The notes below the pieces were generated by a model. The model searched no databases and was not told where the DNA came from. It was given only the letters and a program-made list of their open reading frames with translations. A stretch of 57,723 bases of DNA from Acidimicrobiales bacterium. Its GTDB lineage: Bacteria; Actinomycetota; Acidimicrobiia; Acidimicrobiales; UBA8592. Positions 46,788-55,901 of this stretch are shown in pieces (the stretch's first letter is position 1; every line of letters begins with the position of its first letter). The stretch spans positions 1 to 57,723 of the forward strand of contig JAKMEQ010000005.1 of the NCBI GenBank assembly GCA_022425805.1, written 5' to 3'. The translations under genes and the position numbers were made by a program.

Positions 46788-46868
46788 TTGGACTTTCCTT
46801 TCATAAGGGGTTAGTCCGTATTGTTCCTTAGTGTAGTAAGGGTTTCTTTAAGGGAAGGTAAGAATCTA

Positions 46869-47777
46869 TTAAGAAAGTTCTTCGATCTCGCTGCCTTGCA
46901 CTTCTTGGACTCTTGTAGCGAAGAAACTATCGGTTGCAAATATGACTAAACCAAACCAAATAATCGAATAACCGATGAACCGTACTCCATCAAAGTCTTC
47001 GCCATATACGAAGATTCCAAGAAGTAGTTGAAGGGTAGGGGTGATGTACTGTAAAAGTCCAAGGACGCTTAAAGGAATCCTTTGAGCCGAAGAAGCGAAT
47101 AACAATAATGGTATTCCTGTCATAAATCCTGAAAGAATCACAAGGGAAGTTACACCCGGACTGATGTTTAAATTAGCAACACCATTACCGCGTATTAGTA
47201 AGAACAGTAAGGCAGGGAGCACGACGGTAGCAGTTTCTATAGTGAGTCCTGTAAGCGGACCAGCCAGAGCAACTTTTCGTATAAGGCCATAAAGAGCAAA
47301 AGAACATGCCAGCGATACGGAAATCCATGGGAAAGAACCAAGAGCGAAAGTAAGCCAAAGAACACCCGAAGCAGCACAGAATACAGATATCCAAATTACT
47401 GGTCGTAATTTTTCACGAAGTATCATCACCCCGAGAAAAACGTTTATCAGTGGGTTCATGAAATAACCTAGTGCGGCATCGACGACGTGGTTGGTATCTA
47501 CGGCCCATACATACATTCCCCAATTGAATCCAATTAAAAGTCCTGCGGTCATTGCAGCAAGGAGTGCTGTCCGAGAGGAAACTACCGAACGAAGTTCATT
47601 CCCCTTCCCTAATAGTTTTATTAAAGAAGCAGCAAATATAAATGTGCAAAGAATTCGCCAAGAAAGGACGTCCAGGGCTTCAATGTCGGTAAGAGCTTTC
47701 CAGAATATGGGCGAAAGACCCCAGAGAACATACCCGCTTAACCCAAACCAAACTCCTTTTATTAACTCATCATTCAT
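46869..47777 (-). CDS. rarD: RarD-type EamA family transporter
   Basis: A 302-aa inner-membrane protein with about ten hydrophobic segments, close to the RarD (chloramphenicol-sensitive) group: KGVWFGLSGYVLWGLSPIFW at the N-terminus, GFNWGMYVWAVDTNHVVDAA-LGYFMNPLINVFLG in the middle, and RIPLSVLGLLQYITPTLQLL-LGIFVYGE late. AGAGGT lies nine bases before the ATG. RarD proteins are thought to move small metabolites across the membrane; the substrate is not known. It is divergent from the lipoprotein protease gene. Confidence 0.92.
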   Translation of the reverse strand: MNDELIKGVWFGLSGYVLWGLSPIFWKALTDIEALDVLSWRILCTFIFAASLIKLLGKGNELRSVVSSRTALLAAMTAGLLIGFNWGMYVWAVDTNHVVDAALGYFMNPLINVFLGVMILREKLRPVIWISVFCAASGVLWLTFALGSFPWISVSLACSFALYGLIRKVALAGPLTGLTIETATVVLPALLFLLIRGNGVANLNISPGVTSLVILSGFMTGIPLLLFASSAQRIPLSVLGLLQYITPTLQLLLGIFVYGEDFDGVRFIGYSIIWFGLVIFATDSFFATRVQEVQGSEIEELS

Positions 47778-47894
47778 CTTTCTACCTCTGGGTTTTTCGT
47801 TATCAACAAGAGAAATAATTTAAATAGAACGCCCGTTTGTCATATTGAACATGCTTGTATCAAGCCTAAACGTGGTTAGATCGTTAGTAACGAT

Positions 47895-47900
47895 TACTGT
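47895..47900 (+). promoter_or_regulatory. Possible -10 box, leaderless start of the protease gene
   Basis: TACTGT fits TANNNT and ends six bases before the ATG at 47907. There is no Shine-Dalgarno in between, and no clear -35 element was found. Confidence 0.4.
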
Positions 47901-47906
47901 TCGATT

Positions 47907-48611
47907 ATGCGTTGTAAAGGTTATTATTTCAGATTGTCTGCGGTCATCCTGATCTTAAGCGTTTTTAGTTGCAGCTCGGACACTGCAGCTAGTGGTAGCG
48001 GAGGAGAAACAATTCCATCTGAAGTTGAAGAAAAGCTTTTTTCATCGGCATTTGTAATTGAGGGTCTGGCTTGTCAGAAAAAAACATCAGGGTCTGGTAT
48101 TGCAGTTGAACAGGGGATTCTTACTAATGCCCATGTGGTAGCCGGGACAAATGATTTGTATGTAATAGGCCAAGATCAGAAAAAATATTCTGCCCGCATT
48201 ATCGCTATGGATATTCAGAGCGACCTAGCCCTACTTGATATTGAAGATTTTGATGTTGTGCCGCTCCCTGTGGCTCTTCCGGTGGAAGGGATGGAAGGGG
48301 TAGCGCTTCTAGGGGGAGAAGGAAGAATCGAAGCATCTCCAGTCATTATTCAGGACCTACTAAACATAAGCATTGCTGACATCTACGGACACGGAAAATA
48401 CGAGAGGAAAGGAATGCGATTGGTAGCAGATGTTTCAGGAGGTGATTCCGGAGGAGCGATAATAAACGAATCCGGTGAAATAGTCGGACTTGTTTTCTCT
48501 CGGTCTAGTAGACAAAAAAATATTTCTTATGCAATATCAAGCAGGGAATTCAGTCTCGTAACCCAGAATCCCAGTCTGACTGGTATTGAAAGTGGAGAAT
48601 GCATGCGATGA
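47907..48611 (+). CDS. Trypsin-like serine protease, probable lipoprotein
   Basis: The 234-aa product has a lipoprotein signal: hydrophobic LSAVILILS then the lipobox VFSC with Cys22, so it should be anchored on the outside of the membrane. The catalytic triad is His76 (TNAHVVAG), Asp106 (SDLALLDI) and Ser181 (SGGDSGGAI), in the order and spacing of the HtrA/DegP-type chymotrypsin fold. No PDZ domain or C-terminal extension is present, so it is a minimal protease domain. Several cysteines (Cys54 region LACQKK and the end ESGECMR) might form a disulfide. Confidence 0.9.
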   Translation: MRCKGYYFRLSAVILILSVFSCSSDTAASGSGGETIPSEVEEKLFSSAFVIEGLACQKKTSGSGIAVEQGILTNAHVVAGTNDLYVIGQDQKKYSARIIAMDIQSDLALLDIEDFDVVPLPVALPVEGMEGVALLGGEGRIEASPVIIQDLLNISIADIYGHGKYERKGMRLVADVSGGDSGGAIINESGEIVGLVFSRSSRQKNISYAISSREFSLVTQNPSLTGIESGECMR

Positions 48612-48694
48612 TTTTCGAACTTGCCTTATATGCGATTCAGTGTGACTTTTACTCTTGGAGCATGTAAGAATATTACTATAGAGACAGGGGGAAA

Positions 48695-49915
48695 ATGAGT
48701 CGAGAAAAATTGTTAGAGTTGGCTCGGGAAAATCTCAAATATGTCGAAGATTATGTTGATACTGGCCAGTTGCCGTTGGCTGATGATGTATTCGAAGTTC
48801 CAGTAGCTAATTATTTTGATCCTGATCGCTGGGAAGCAGAAATGGATCTTATCTTTAAACGTATTCCGCTCATGCTGGGTTTCAGTGTAGAGATTCCCAA
48901 AGCGGGCAATTACAAGGCAATGGAGGTCGCGGGAGTTCCGCTAATTCTTGTCCGAGGAAAAGATGGCCTTATCCGAGGGTTTGTGAATATGTGCAGTCAT
49001 CGTGGGGCTCAGATTCTTGACAACGGCTCTGGGAGTGCAAGGAGTTTTTCGTGTCCGTATCATGCTTGGACCTACAACCTCACTGGGGACCTCATCGCTA
49101 TTTTAGATGAGCAGGATTTTGGTGAAGTAGATACGTCTTGCATGGGATTAACGGCTTTGAATGTGGAGGAGCGAGTAGGGCTGATCTGGGGGTCAATTAC
49201 ACCGGGGGTTGAACTTCACCTTGATGAATTTTTGGCTGGGTACGACGACCTACTTGATAATCATGACTTCGAGAATTGTGTATTCGTAGGTCAGCAAACC
49301 CTTGATGGCCCGAATTGGAAAGTGGCTTACGATGGATACCTCGACCAGTACCATCTTCCGATACTCCATGGTGATACATTCGGGAGCGACTACTGTAACG
49401 TAGCAAAATTTATAAATTGGGGGCCGCATCAGCGTATGCAAGTTCCCGATTACCGGCATCTTGAATTAGCCGACCTTCCCGAAGAGGAATGGCCAATTGC
49501 AATGCTCACGAGCGGCGTCTGGACGATCTTCCCACATATTTCTATTGCTTCATTCGGTTTAGATAAAGCAAGATATAAAGAAGGGGGCAAGATCTATCAA
49601 GTGTCCCAGCTTTTCCCTGGACCTGACCCTGATACCTCAATTACACACCAAAATTACTTAGCAACATTCGAACCAGATGATGAGCAAATGGAACAAATTA
49701 ATAAACAGAAAGATTTTTTACGCTATGTCGTTGCCGAGGAAGATTATTTTACGGGAAACCGGATACAGAAAACTGTAAAAACAGGCGCAAAATCTCATTT
49801 TGTATTTGGTAGGAATGAAGGTGGCCCTCAACGTTTTCATCGATGGACGGATGCACTAGTGGCAGCAAAAAATGAAAAAGACCTACTGAAACTGTATGAA
49901 ACCGGTGTTGTTTAG
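48695..49915 (+). CDS. Rieske non-heme iron oxygenase, alpha subunit type
   Basis: The 406-aa protein should be the oxygenase of a ring-hydroxylating or demethylating system. The Rieske [2Fe-2S] ligands are Cys100, His102, Cys120 and His123 (MCSHRG and CPYHAW). The mononuclear iron site is in DGYLDQYHLPILHGDTF, with His220 and His225 as ligands and Asp217 as the bridging residue. No beta subunit, ferredoxin or reductase gene lies nearby, so electron partners must be elsewhere. GGGGGA precedes the ATG. Confidence 0.93.
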   Translation: MSREKLLELARENLKYVEDYVDTGQLPLADDVFEVPVANYFDPDRWEAEMDLIFKRIPLMLGFSVEIPKAGNYKAMEVAGVPLILVRGKDGLIRGFVNMCSHRGAQILDNGSGSARSFSCPYHAWTYNLTGDLIAILDEQDFGEVDTSCMGLTALNVEERVGLIWGSITPGVELHLDEFLAGYDDLLDNHDFENCVFVGQQTLDGPNWKVAYDGYLDQYHLPILHGDTFGSDYCNVAKFINWGPHQRMQVPDYRHLELADLPEEEWPIAMLTSGVWTIFPHISIASFGLDKARYKEGGKIYQVSQLFPGPDPDTSITHQNYLATFEPDDEQMEQINKQKDFLRYVVAEEDYFTGNRIQKTVKTGAKSHFVFGRNEGGPQRFHRWTDALVAAKNEKDLLKLYETGVV

Positions 49916-50001
49916 TGCCTTTAACACAGTAACCCCCTAGAGATACTCAATTTTGACCCAAAAAGATTACTTATCAGAGCCGCACGTTTATCGTTTCATA
50001 C

Positions 50002-50029
50002 CTTGTCAAGCAAATGAACTCACTACACT
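50002..50029 (+). promoter_or_regulatory. Possible promoter for leaderless thiolase-operon mRNA
   Basis: CTTGTC (50002-50007), a 16-base spacer and TACACT (50024-50029) resemble a SigA promoter. The -10 ends six bases before the GTG at 50036, and no Shine-Dalgarno is present, which fits a leaderless transcript covering the next two genes. Confidence 0.5.
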
Positions 50030-50035
50030 AGAAAC

Positions 50036-51433
50036 GTGAGAGGAATACTTAACTGCGCTGGCTATATTCCGTTCAAACGGTTAGAGAGAGCGTCTATTCA
50101 AGAATTTATGGGTCGCACTGTGGCTTCTGGAGCTAGGTCTGTAGCGTCGCATGATGAAGATACAGCGACGATGGGTGTTGAAGCAGCTCGGCTAGTGCTT
50201 AATTCTTGGAATGGCGAAGACCCTCAGACTATTTGGTTCTCTTCTTCGAATCCTCCATACATGGAAAAAACGAATGCCAATGTGCTCCATGCAGCCCTTC
50301 AACTGCCTAAGAGCACCCGAGCATATGATTTCGGTGGAGCAGCAAAGTCAGGAGTAGGGGCATTACAAACTGCCGTTAGTTCCAAAGAAACGGTACTTTT
50401 GATTCAGGCAGATACGCGAACAGGGTTACCGTCTGGGGAAGATGAAATACTAGGAGGAGACGCCGCCGCCGCTCTACTCATTGGTGACCATGATGACGGT
50501 CCGCTTCTCGCTCAGTACCTTGGCGGAGCATCTGCAACCGAAGAGTTTATAGATAGGTGGAGAAGTCCTTACGAAAAGAATAGTCAACAGTGGGAAGAAC
50601 GATTCACAACATCCAGATACCTTTTATTAGTAGAATCAGCTTGGGAAGAAGCCCTTGAGAATGTAGGTCTTGACCCCGACCAGATCCAATCGGTAGTTGT
50701 CTCTGGGTCAAATGTTAGGGTAACAAACCGGATTATCAAGACTCTCGGAGTCGAGAAAGTACTTGGTGATTTAACCGACAGTGTGGGCAACGTAGGAGCT
50801 GCTGACGCATGTCTACGATTGACTCGAGCTATAGAGTCCTCCAAGCCAGGTGAAAGACTTGCATTGGTTGTAGCATCAGACGGAATTGAGATTCTCATTT
50901 TTGAAATAGCCGATAGCTATACACAAAACCCAATTACAATCGATACACAAATTGCTACTAGAAGTGAAGTCAACTACCAACAGTTCTTGCAATGGAAGGG
51001 GATGCTTCCGGTCCAACCTCCGAATCGCCCTTCACCGGCCCGTATTTCTGCTTCAGCTGCGCTAAGGGAATCAGATTGGAAACATGGATTTATCGCTTCT
51101 CAAGGAGAGCAGAGCAACCTGATACACATGCCACCGGCACGAGTTTCAGCAAGCGAGAAAGACGATATCGATACGATGCAGCCGATAGCTATGGCTAATA
51201 CAAATGGCCATATTGTCACATTTACCATAGATCGTCTCGTTTATTCCGAAAGCCCTCCAGTTGTCTTTGCAGTTGTTGATTTTGTCGGCGGCGGACGAAT
51301 GCCGATGGAAGTAACTGATGCGGATGTTGAGAGCATTCATATTGGGATGGAAGTTGTCCCAACATTTCGGAAAATTTTCACTGCTGATGGTATCCATAAT
51401 TATTTTTGGAAGGTTAGGCCTACGCGGTCATAA
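50036..51433 (+). CDS. HMGCS/KASIII-like protein fused to OB (DUF35-like) domain, catalytic residues lost
   Basis: The 465-aa protein starts at a GTG. Residues 1 to about 310 have the thiolase fold of the HMG-CoA synthase/KASIII branch. The active-site stretch reads DFGGAAKSGVGALQ: Ala103 replaces the catalytic Cys of the usual ACKAGT motif. Ser223 (VVVSGSNVRVT) replaces the catalytic His of VVFHQPNGKFP. Residues about 325-465 are an OB domain (VFAVVDFVGGGRMPMEV, HIGMEVVPTFRKIF) like DUF35 proteins, but without the CxxC zinc ribbon. By analogy with PhlA/PhlB and archaeal HMGCS-DUF35-thiolase complexes, it is probably a non-catalytic partner of the thiolase 14 bases downstream. Confidence 0.75.
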   Translation: MRGILNCAGYIPFKRLERASIQEFMGRTVASGARSVASHDEDTATMGVEAARLVLNSWNGEDPQTIWFSSSNPPYMEKTNANVLHAALQLPKSTRAYDFGGAAKSGVGALQTAVSSKETVLLIQADTRTGLPSGEDEILGGDAAAALLIGDHDDGPLLAQYLGGASATEEFIDRWRSPYEKNSQQWEERFTTSRYLLLVESAWEEALENVGLDPDQIQSVVVSGSNVRVTNRIIKTLGVEKVLGDLTDSVGNVGAADACLRLTRAIESSKPGERLALVVASDGIEILIFEIADSYTQNPITIDTQIATRSEVNYQQFLQWKGMLPVQPPNRPSPARISASAALRESDWKHGFIASQGEQSNLIHMPPARVSASEKDDIDTMQPIAMANTNGHIVTFTIDRLVYSESPPVVFAVVDFVGGGRMPMEVTDADVESIHIGMEVVPTFRKIFTADGIHNYFWKVRPTRS

Positions 51434-51447
51434 AAAGGAATATAAGC

Positions 51448-52641
51448 ATGGCTTCTAATGGGATAAAAGATAAAGTTGCGATCATCTCTATCGGATGTAC
51501 TCCTTTCCGAGAGCACTGGGACAAGAGCCGAGATGATTTGGTCATCGATGCTACCAAGCAGACTTTTAAGAGCGTCGGGCTTACTAGCGCCGACGTGGAT
51601 GCATACTGGATTGGGACTGCTCAAAGTGGAATGAGTGGATTAACGTTATCTATTCCTCTCAGACTCACTGGTAAACCCGTAACCAGAGTAGAGAATTTTT
51701 GTGCAACTGGTTCTGAAGCTTTACGTCAAGCTTGTTATGCGGTCGCAAGCGGTGCCTATGACGTTGCCATGGCTGTCGGTGTAGAAAAAGTCAAAGACAG
51801 TGGGTATCAAGGCCTTAATGCTTTTCCGTACCCGACGGCTGGAACGAATCGAACGCTGACAGCTGCAGCCATGTATAGTTTAGTTCTCCCGGCTTACGCT
51901 GAGAAATACGGTATCGAAGAAGACGAATTGCGGATGGTTGTCGCAAAAATCGCCGAGAAGAACCACTTCAATGGAGCTAGGAATCCTCTTGCTCAATTCC
52001 GACGTGAAACCAGTGCTGAGCAGATTTGTGAAATGGCGCCTGTCGCTGGGCGCCTCAGTATTTTTGATTGCGCTGGAGTCGCAGATGGGGCCGCAGCAGC
52101 TATCGTCGTACCTGCCGAAAAAGCCTACGACTATACGGATAAACCTCTTTTCGTTAAAGCACTATCGTTTGTATCGGGAAATGGTGCCGGATTAATGGAC
52201 CCAAGTTATGACTACACGACGTTCCCTGAATGTGAAATGGCTGCCAATGACGCTTACTTGCAAGCAGGCGTATCTGATCCTCGTAAGGAAATTGCTCTTG
52301 CTGAAGTCCACGACTGCTTCACTCCTACGGAATTAGTGCTCATGGAAGACTTGGGATTTTCTGAACGGGGCCAGGGTTGGAAAGATGTCATGAGTGGTGA
52401 CTTTGCCCTCGATGGGGTTTTGCCTGTTAATACAGATGGAGGTCTAAAGAGTTTTGGGCATCCTGTTGGGGCCTCGGGAATTCGGATGCACTACGAATGC
52501 TGGTTGCAACTTCGTGGTGAAGCCCCACCGGAGCGGAGCATCCCCGAAACAGGAAAAAAGCTTGGGTTGGTTCATAATTTAGGCGGCTATCCAGGAGAAA
52601 TGGTTAGTTTCGTATCGATTATGGGAACAGAGATAAGCTAA
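51448..52641 (+). CDS. SCP-x-type thiolase / acetyl-CoA acetyltransferase-like
   Basis: This 397-aa protein belongs to the thiolase superfamily branch with sterol carrier protein-x and archaeal thiolases. The nucleophile is Cys85 in ENFCATGSEALRQAC; catalytic His338 lies in KSFGHPVGASG, and His288 (EVHDCFTPTEL) is also conserved. The usual second Cys near the C-terminus is replaced (HNLGGYPGEM), as in this branch. It should form or cleave a C-C bond of an acyl-CoA, or transfer an acyl group. The preceding gene supplies a catalytically dead paralog and an OB domain, which suggests a two-protein complex. Confidence 0.9.
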   Translation: MASNGIKDKVAIISIGCTPFREHWDKSRDDLVIDATKQTFKSVGLTSADVDAYWIGTAQSGMSGLTLSIPLRLTGKPVTRVENFCATGSEALRQACYAVASGAYDVAMAVGVEKVKDSGYQGLNAFPYPTAGTNRTLTAAAMYSLVLPAYAEKYGIEEDELRMVVAKIAEKNHFNGARNPLAQFRRETSAEQICEMAPVAGRLSIFDCAGVADGAAAAIVVPAEKAYDYTDKPLFVKALSFVSGNGAGLMDPSYDYTTFPECEMAANDAYLQAGVSDPRKEIALAEVHDCFTPTELVLMEDLGFSERGQGWKDVMSGDFALDGVLPVNTDGGLKSFGHPVGASGIRMHYECWLQLRGEAPPERSIPETGKKLGLVHNLGGYPGEMVSFVSIMGTEIS

Positions 52642-52759
52642 ATAGTTTGCTGCCACCTTCGAGATGGCATGTCTCCATATCAGGAAATAATTGAAGTTAG
52701 AGTGTTAAAGAATTCTGTTTCTTTCATTAGTTCTTATTTAAAAACTAACAGAACCCTAT

Positions 52760-53641
52760 TTATTTCTGATAGCGAAGAATAGAACCTAAGGCGAGAACTA
52801 CTACCACAGTTGAAAGAACCTGAAGAGTATTTAGTGACTCTCCTAGAAAAATCCACCCTAACGCAGCTGCTGCTACCGGAACGAACAAAGTGAAGATAGA
52901 GCCAACCCAAAGAGGAATACGTACAAGCGACCAATTCATCAGGGAATGCCCGATGATTCCTGCGATAGCAGCGAGAAGTAGCAGCCAGAGAATATTTTCT
53001 CTAGAGGGAACTGTAAATGATACCCCTAAAGCCAAAGCAATAATGAAGCTCATAATGCCGGTTATGGCCGCTGTAGATGCTGTGTATTCCATTGGAGTCA
53101 CTCTGTCTTGTGTCTTCTTTGAGAGGATAAAGTATGCAGACCATGCGAAAAGTGCCCCGACAGACAATAAGTCTCCTGTAATATTCCACTCAGCTGAACC
53201 TGTTGATCCGACTAGAACTCCGACCGTGCCGAGTAACGCCACCAGTCCAATTCCTATCTCTCGCTTCCGGATCTTTTCTCCTAAGACCTTATATCCATAG
53301 ATTGATACGATGATCGGTTGCAACGAGCCTATGATCGTAGCGTTCACTATGGTGGTACGTTTCAGGGCCTCAAAGAAACATGCAACGTCAAGGCCCAAGG
53401 CCAATCCTCCCCAAATCGAGACACGCAACGCACGAATGGTGAGAGGGGTTCCTTTCGCCATCATGAAAATCACTAGCAATGAGGAATAAAAGGCGAATCG
53501 ATACACTGCGATTTCACTTGAGCTCAGGGAGATATGTTTAATGATGACTCCCGATGCCCCCCAAGCAGTTACAGCAAAAGCAGCGCCGATCAAGGCAACC
53601 GTTGCTTCTGGGTTGGATTTTTGATGAGGGGTCGAGGGCAT
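52760..53641 (-). CDS. EamA/DMT family transporter
   Basis: A 293-aa membrane protein with about ten hydrophobic segments in two EamA repeats: GAAFAVTAWGASGVIIKHIS and EIAVYRFAFYSSLLVIFMMA in the first, LSVGALFAWSAYFILSKKTQ and GHSLMNWSLVRIPLWVGSIF-TLFVPVAAAALGWIFLGESL in the second. Family members export amino acids and other small metabolites; this substrate is unknown. It converges with the thiolase gene and is divergent from the carotenoid oxygenase gene. Confidence 0.9.
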   Translation of the reverse strand: MPSTPHQKSNPEATVALIGAAFAVTAWGASGVIIKHISLSSSEIAVYRFAFYSSLLVIFMMAKGTPLTIRALRVSIWGGLALGLDVACFFEALKRTTIVNATIIGSLQPIIVSIYGYKVLGEKIRKREIGIGLVALLGTVGVLVGSTGSAEWNITGDLLSVGALFAWSAYFILSKKTQDRVTPMEYTASTAAITGIMSFIIALALGVSFTVPSRENILWLLLLAAIAGIIGHSLMNWSLVRIPLWVGSIFTLFVPVAAAALGWIFLGESLNTLQVLSTVVVVLALGSILRYQK

Positions 53642-53785
53642 CAGTACATTCCACCATAGTCTGGTGACTGGTTCTTTATCGTGGGCGGCAAAGAGTGAAA
53701 TGTAAGTAGCTATTGTTGCATGCCATTAAATGACGATCTGCGACCGAGGGTCTAGATTGATACAAGACAATCAAAAGGAAAACCA

Positions 53786-55141
53786 ATGGCTTTGACTGAA
53801 CCTAAAACTCCGTGGCACCTACGCGGTAACTGGGCTCCGGTACATGATGAACTTATTGAACAGGACCTTAAGGTAGATGGTGTTATCCCTCCGGAACTCC
53901 AAGGTACTTATGTACGCACCGGCCCTAATCCAAAAACTGGATCTTCTCCTCATTGGTTTATGGGTGATGGCATGGTTCATGGGGTGAGGCTAGCTGGTGG
54001 GAAAGCAGAGTGGTATCGCAATCGATTCGTGGAGACACCGAATATAACAGAGCCGCTCAGTGATCCGATGTCCGGATTAGGAGACTTGGCACGTGGTAAT
54101 GCCAATACGCATGTCGTAGCGCACAATGGGACGATACTTTGTCTGGAAGAAGGTCATTGGCCATGGAAAATAGATGCGGAGCTCAACACATTAGGAGTAG
54201 AGAACTATGGGGGGGCGTTGACTACTTCTATGACTGCACATCCGAAGATCTGTGGAGAGACCGGAGAACTCTTAGCATTTAGTTATTTTGCGTTTGAACC
54301 GCCATATCTTACTTACATCCGAATAAGCCCGCAGGGTGAATTAGTCCAAAGCGAAGGTATCGATCTTCCAAATATGGTGATGATGCATGATTTCAATGTC
54401 ACAACGAATTACGTCATTTTCATGGATTTACCGTTGGTTCTCAATCTCAATCTGATTGGTTCAGGCATTCCTTTCAGTTTCGACCCTTCTGCAGGAGCGA
54501 GGCTAGGGGTTATGCCTCGTAACGGGGGAAGCGAAGAATTGAGATGGTTTGAGATTGACCCTTGTTATGTCTTCCATTCTGTCAATTCTTTTGATGATGG
54601 AGACATGATTACTCTGTATGTTTCTCGGCAATCTGAAGCCTTTGGTTCAAGCTCTGATGACTATGCTGAAGTCGGAAGACTCTGGAAGTGGACTATTGAC
54701 CTTGGAAACGGGATAGTGACTGAAGAGCAGATAGATGAACGCCCCGGTGATTTCGGCAGAGTAGCAGACAAAGTGGTTGGACTTGATTCACGTTTTGGGT
54801 ATCTCATGGCGATGGCTGGAGAAGGCAATGTCGAAGAACCTGTGTACGGATCTGCACTTTGGAAGTACGATCTCCACTCAGGTAGATGCTGGGAACATTT
54901 TCTTGGTGAGGGCACTAGGGGAGGAGAACCAGTTTTTGCTGCTGACCCAAATTCCAGTGGTGAAGATGATGGATGGGTCATGTCGATTGTCCATGACACG
55001 TCAACTAACCAATCGAAACTAGTGATTATTGATGCACATGAATTTGATAGAGGCCCAGTAGCTACCATCTATCTCCCTAGAAGAGTCCCTTACGGTGCCC
55101 ATGGAAGCTGGATTCCTGATTCATATCTAATGAATTCGTAG
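53786..55141 (+). CDS. Carotenoid cleavage oxygenase family protein
   Basis: The 451-aa protein is a seven-bladed propeller dioxygenase that cleaves C=C bonds in carotenoids, apocarotenoids or stilbenes with one non-heme iron. The four iron histidines are His152 (TAHPK), His201 (MMHDFNV), His264 (YVFHSVN) and His439 (GAHGSWIP). RTGPNPKTGSSPHWFMGDGM-VHGVRL is the typical N-terminal blade. AAAGGAA precedes the ATG. No carotenoid synthesis gene is in the window, so an imported or stilbene-like substrate is equally possible. Confidence 0.93.
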   Translation: MALTEPKTPWHLRGNWAPVHDELIEQDLKVDGVIPPELQGTYVRTGPNPKTGSSPHWFMGDGMVHGVRLAGGKAEWYRNRFVETPNITEPLSDPMSGLGDLARGNANTHVVAHNGTILCLEEGHWPWKIDAELNTLGVENYGGALTTSMTAHPKICGETGELLAFSYFAFEPPYLTYIRISPQGELVQSEGIDLPNMVMMHDFNVTTNYVIFMDLPLVLNLNLIGSGIPFSFDPSAGARLGVMPRNGGSEELRWFEIDPCYVFHSVNSFDDGDMITLYVSRQSEAFGSSSDDYAEVGRLWKWTIDLGNGIVTEEQIDERPGDFGRVADKVVGLDSRFGYLMAMAGEGNVEEPVYGSALWKYDLHSGRCWEHFLGEGTRGGEPVFAADPNSSGEDDGWVMSIVHDTSTNQSKLVIIDAHEFDRGPVATIYLPRRVPYGAHGSWIPDSYLMNS

Positions 55142-55142
55142 T

Positions 55143-55901
55143 TTATTCTCGGGTAAATTTAGGGTTCCGGCGTTCGGACGATGCAGAAACGCCTTCTTTC
55201 CAGTCTTGAGTGTCTATTAGTCGGGCTTGTTCTTGTGCCTCGTGGAGTGTGGCTACCTCGACTCGGTCAGCTAAACCTGAACGGAGGGTCGCACGGATTG
55301 ACTCGATCGCTAGCGGAGCAGACTGCGCTATTTCTCTGGTAAAAGCAATCGCAGTCGTGCGTAACTCTTCAAGCGGTGTTAAGCGGTCACAGAGTCCTAT
55401 GGTTAAAGCTTCCTCACCTTTTACTCGCTTTCCGGTGAAGAACATTTCACGGCTAGCCTGTTGGCCTATTAACTCTGGAAGAGTCACACTTAACCCGAAC
55501 CCTTGATGAAACCCTAGACGGGCAAAATTTGCGCTGAACCTAGATTCTGGAGCAGCTATACGAAAATCAGCAGTTAAAGCTAACCCTAAACCTCCACCGA
55601 TCGCAGCACCTTGGATTGCTGCAACAATGGGTTTACGACACCGGAAGATGCGAACAGCTCCAGCGTAGAGGCCTAGAGTGTCGTTGCCTTTTGAACTATT
55701 TGAGAAATCAGCACCAGCGCAAAAGTGCTTTCCTTGTGAACATAGCAACGAAACTCGGACGTTGTCATCGCAATCTAAGCCCTCAAAGGTATCCGCCAAG
55801 TTGCTAATCAGAGAATTACTGAAGAAATTGTTCGGGGGTTTACAAATTTCAACTACAGCAATGTGGTCGTTTCCGATGGTTACTTCAATATCGTTATTCA
55901 C
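55143..55901 (-). CDS. Enoyl-CoA hydratase/isomerase family protein
   Basis: A 252-aa crotonase-fold protein begun at a GTG that overlaps the stop of the upstream gene (GTGA). The fold signature is AIQGAAIGGGLGLALTADFR-IAAPESRFSANFARLGFHQG, and the end has the typical ASSERRNPKFTRE. At the usual catalytic Glu positions it shows Ala and His rather than Glu, so it may be an isomerase or a different crotonase rather than a hydratase. It converges with the carotenoid oxygenase gene, with one base between the stops. Confidence 0.88.
   Translation of the reverse strand: MNNDIEVTIGNDHIAVVEICKPPNNFFSNSLISNLADTFEGLDCDDNVRVSLLCSQGKHFCAGADFSNSSKGNDTLGLYAGAVRIFRCRKPIVAAIQGAAIGGGLGLALTADFRIAAPESRFSANFARLGFHQGFGLSVTLPELIGQQASREMFFTGKRVKGEEALTIGLCDRLTPLEELRTTAIAFTREIAQSAPLAIESIRATLRSGLADRVEVATLHEAQEQARLIDTQDWKEGVSASSERRNPKFTRE

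Noticed and set aside
52642-52759. Inverted repeats between the thiolase and EamA genes as a terminator
   Set aside because: TTAGTT/AACTAA and TGCCA/TGGCA are short and not followed by a clear T-run; too weak to list as a terminator.
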